From Pelomonas sp041914785 (GTDB lineage: Bacteria > Pseudomonadota > Gammaproteobacteria > Burkholderiales > Burkholderiaceae_C): a stretch of 64,000 bases of DNA. Positions 61,959-64,000 of the stretch are shown piece after piece; position 1 is the first letter of the stretch; the number at the start of each line of letters is the position of its first letter. The stretch lies in NCBI GenBank assembly GCA_041914785.1, contig JAYSCT010000001.1, positions 124,001 through 188,000 on the forward strand, given 5' to 3'. A program made the position numbers and the translations under genes. The notes below the pieces were generated by a model, which was given only the letters and a program-made list of their open reading frames with translations, made no database searches and had not been told where the DNA came from.

Positions 61959-63846
61959 TTCCCTCGAACTGCGCGCGCAGCTGGCGCACAGAAACCAGCA
62001 GCTGCAAACCATCGCCGCCCAGCTCAAGACCGAGCTGTTCGGCATCGACGCCCTCATCGACCGCGTCATCGACTCGGTGCGCGCGTGGTACGTGCTGCCC
62101 GGGCTGGTGTCACGGCCCGTCGTCGTCTGCCTGTGGGGCCTGACCGGCACGGGCAAGACCCAGCTGGTGCGCCGCCTGGCGCAGCTGCTGGGTTTCTACG
62201 ACCGCTTCGTCGAGGTGCAGATGGACGGCTTCTCCAACGGCGCCAGCTGGCGCGGCGCACAGAACATCTCCGGCATGCTGGCGCAGAGCGGCGTGCGCGA
62301 GGGCGAGCCGGGCATCCTGGTGCTGGACGAGTTCCAGCGCTTTCGCACCATCGACGCCAAGCGCAACGACGTGCGCGTCGAGCGCTACCAGGATGTCTGG
62401 GCGCTGCTGTCTGATGGGCGGCTGCCACCGGCGCTGTCGCTGCTGGGTGACATCGAGTCGACGCTGGCCGAGGCCGCCTTCGACGCCGAGCGCGCCGACG
62501 AGGACGACGCCCGGCTGCGCTTCAAGCTCAGCAGCTACGAGGCGCGCGCGCTGCGGCAGAGCCTCAAGCTCGACCTGCCGCTGCTGGAGGTCATGGCCTG
62601 GACGCCGGAGCAGATCCAGGCCCGGCTGCGCGCGTTCCGTGAGGACGGCGCGCAGCAGTGGGACACCGACTACAGCCGGCTGCTGGTGTTCGTCTGCGGC
62701 AACCTCGACGAGATGTACGAAGACCTCGCCACCAGCGTGGACGACTGCGACAGCGACGCCGACACCTTCCACGCCGTCACCGCCAAGCTCAGCGTCATCG
62801 ACGTGAAGCAGGCACTGAACCGGCGCTTCAAGCCCGAGCAGGTGGCGCGGCTGGGCAACGAGCACGTGATCTACCCGTCGCTGCCGCGCCGCGCTTACGA
62901 GCAGCTCATCGCGCAGGGCTGCGAGCGCTATGCCCGCGAAACCAGTGCGCGCTGCGGCTTGCACTTCGAGCTGGACGCCAGCGTGCGCGAGCAGATCTAC
63001 GCCAACGCGGTGTTCCCGGCGCAAGGCACGCGGCCGCTGTTCTCGTCGCTGCATGCCATCCTCGGCGCCGGCCTGGCCAAGGCGGCGCTGTGGGCGCTCG
63101 AGCGCGGCGCGGCACCCGGCGACGGCGTGGGCCTGACGGCCGACGGCGGCCGCCTCGTCGCGCACTGGCGCGGCCAGTCGCACGCCATCGCCGCGCCGTT
63201 CGAGATCAGCCGGCTGCGCCAGCGCAACAACGCCGACTTCCGCGCGCTGCTGGCCGTGCACGAGGCCGGCCACGGGCTCGTGCATGCGCTGCTGTTCGGC
63301 CGCGCGCCCACCGAGATCAAGATCCACGTGGCCAGCTTCGAGGGCGGCTACAACGCCTACACGTCGCGCAAGGTGTGGTCGCGCCAGAACCTGCGCGACA
63401 ACCTCTGCACCAGCCTGGCCGGGCGCGCCGCGGAGCTGATGGTGTTCGGCGCGGACATGGCCTCCAGCGGCGCCGAGGGCGACCTGCGCAAGGCCACCGA
63501 GACGGCCGCGCGCATGCTGCGCCACCTGGGCCATGGCGAGCGCATCGGCCGCTGCGACGTGTCGGCCGACAGCGAGGAGCACCTGGTGACCGACGTGGAG
63601 GCCACCAACGCGCCCATCGAGGCGCTGCTGCAGGCCGAGCACGCCCGCGCCACCCGGCTGCTGGACGCGCACCGCGACGCGCTGCTGGCGCTGGTGGACG
63701 AGCTGATGGCGCAGGGCCAGGTCACGCCCGCCTGCTTCGCCGCGGTGACGGGGCTGGCACTGGACCGGCCGGAGGACGCGCTGGACCCCTACGCCCGGCA
63801 GCTCGCGGCGTTCCGCGCACCCGCGCCCGAGCGGCGCCGGGCTTAG
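61951..63846 (+). CDS. Soluble AAA+ ATPase fused to an M41 (FtsH-type) metalloprotease
   Basis: A 631-residue protein with no membrane helix. Residues 55-300 form an AAA+ module: Walker A GLTGTGKT (Lys69), Walker B ILVLDEFQ (Asp126, Glu127), sensor-1 Asn251 in VFVCGN and an Arg pair in ALNRRF near 291. Residues 415-610 resemble FtsH peptidase: zinc site HEAGH (His437, His441), Asp511 in SSGAEGDLRKAT as the likely third ligand, and LAGRAAELMVFG. FtsH normally has two N-terminal membrane helices; here they are absent and the ATPase looks closer to ClpX or ClpA. It is probably an ATP-driven protease of the cytosol, working as a ring. The start overlaps the small basic gene. Confidence 0.85.
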   Translation: MNDSLELRAQLAHRNQQLQTIAAQLKTELFGIDALIDRVIDSVRAWYVLPGLVSRPVVVCLWGLTGTGKTQLVRRLAQLLGFYDRFVEVQMDGFSNGASWRGAQNISGMLAQSGVREGEPGILVLDEFQRFRTIDAKRNDVRVERYQDVWALLSDGRLPPALSLLGDIESTLAEAAFDAERADEDDARLRFKLSSYEARALRQSLKLDLPLLEVMAWTPEQIQARLRAFREDGAQQWDTDYSRLLVFVCGNLDEMYEDLATSVDDCDSDADTFHAVTAKLSVIDVKQALNRRFKPEQVARLGNEHVIYPSLPRRAYEQLIAQGCERYARETSARCGLHFELDASVREQIYANAVFPAQGTRPLFSSLHAILGAGLAKAALWALERGAAPGDGVGLTADGGRLVAHWRGQSHAIAAPFEISRLRQRNNADFRALLAVHEAGHGLVHALLFGRAPTEIKIHVASFEGGYNAYTSRKVWSRQNLRDNLCTSLAGRAAELMVFGADMASSGAEGDLRKATETAARMLRHLGHGERIGRCDVSADSEEHLVTDVEATNAPIEALLQAEHARATRLLDAHRDALLALVDELMAQGQVTPACFAAVTGLALDRPEDALDPYARQLAAFRAPAPERRRA

Positions 63847-63941
63847 TTCACAGCCTGTAGCAATCCCGGCGTCAACGGCCGGGCCCGGCGGGCGTTGCAA
63901 GCAGACCGGCGGCCCTCCAGCCGCTCGAAGCGAGCCCCCTC

Positions 63942-64000
63942 ATGACCACGCTGACCCTCACTTTCCAAGGCCAACCCGGCGACGCGCGCAAGGCGCTGGG
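63942..64000 (+). CDS. Start of a gene running past the window end (partial)
   Basis: ATG 63942 opens a frame of 19 residues, MTTLTLTFQGQPGDARKAL, before the sequence ends. It lies 95 bp after the AAA/M41 gene on the same strand and could be the third member of that unit. Between 63847 and 63941 there is a GC-rich stretch with no clear terminator. Nothing can be said of its family. Confidence 0.45.
   Translation, partial: MTTLTLTFQGQPGDARKAL

Overview
The window is about 70% G+C with strong GC3 codon bias. It carries PEP-CTERM surface proteins, a CueR/CopA copper module, UbiC/UbiA, a PutA without an N-terminal DNA-binding domain, and many small genes typical of Burkholderiales. This points to a free-living betaproteobacterium of the Rubrivivax/Leptothrix/Roseateles type. 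That placement is inferred from gene content; no rRNA or tRNA gene was seen. Nearly all of the sequence is chromosomal core and accessory DNA, with no intact insertion sequence, prophage or CRISPR array.

Region by region. 1-2.3 kb: a partial membrane protein end, a mobile-element-like inverted repeat, two toxin-antitoxin pairs with PIN toxins, and a DUF5329 protein. 2.3-6.8 kb: penicillin-binding protein 1C, a lipoprotein, and an unusual membrane-anchored alanine-rich coiled coil ending in a receiver domain. 6.8-10.7 kb: an HxlR regulator divergent from a carboxymuconolactone-decarboxylase-like gene, then a doxX-gst-serine hydrolase operon divergent from a LysR gene. 11.6-14.2 kb: copA-cueR behind a textbook CueR operator. 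14.2-19.5 kb: a DUF2145 protein, a diguanylate cyclase, a YghU/YfcG-like GST, ubiA and a solute-binding protein. 19.5-22.9 kb: two tandem S41 peptidase lipoprotein genes sharing a 320-bp identical block. 23-27.4 kb: a Gfo/Idh/MocA oxidoreductase, an HPP-CBS membrane protein, ubiC and proC.

27.4-40 kb is a surface-protein island. A SARP-like ATPase regulator of 1004 residues is followed by three PEP-CTERM proteins (two of about 1,200 residues built of beta-strand repeats, one with two CAP/SCP domains) and a frameshifted membrane-protein gene. Two transcription units in this island start behind matching direct repeats spaced 11 bp apart, the site geometry used by SARP activators, so the adjacent regulator probably controls them.

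40-48 kb: an alpha/beta-hydrolase-like lipoprotein with a Glu at the nucleophile elbow, a hybrid histidine kinase next to an ABC exporter, and small envelope proteins. 48-52.3 kb: putA divergent from an Lrp-type regulator around a perfect palindrome. The putA gene carries an in-frame hairpin repeat, and a related repeat forms the 3' end of the oxidoreductase gene at 23 kb. 52.3-61.4 kb: dienelactone hydrolase, ribA, an AraC regulator divergent from a GH3 beta-glucosidase, an interspersed hairpin repeat, a truncated MreB-like protein, and an XRE/MmyB-type regulator divergent from a DUF2834 gene across a 17-bp palindrome.

61.4-64 kb holds the most unusual system. A leader with hairpins and a terminator precedes a small basic protein. 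Its gene overlaps one for a soluble AAA+ ATPase fused to an FtsH-type (M41) zinc protease that has no membrane segments. A third gene begins at the window edge.
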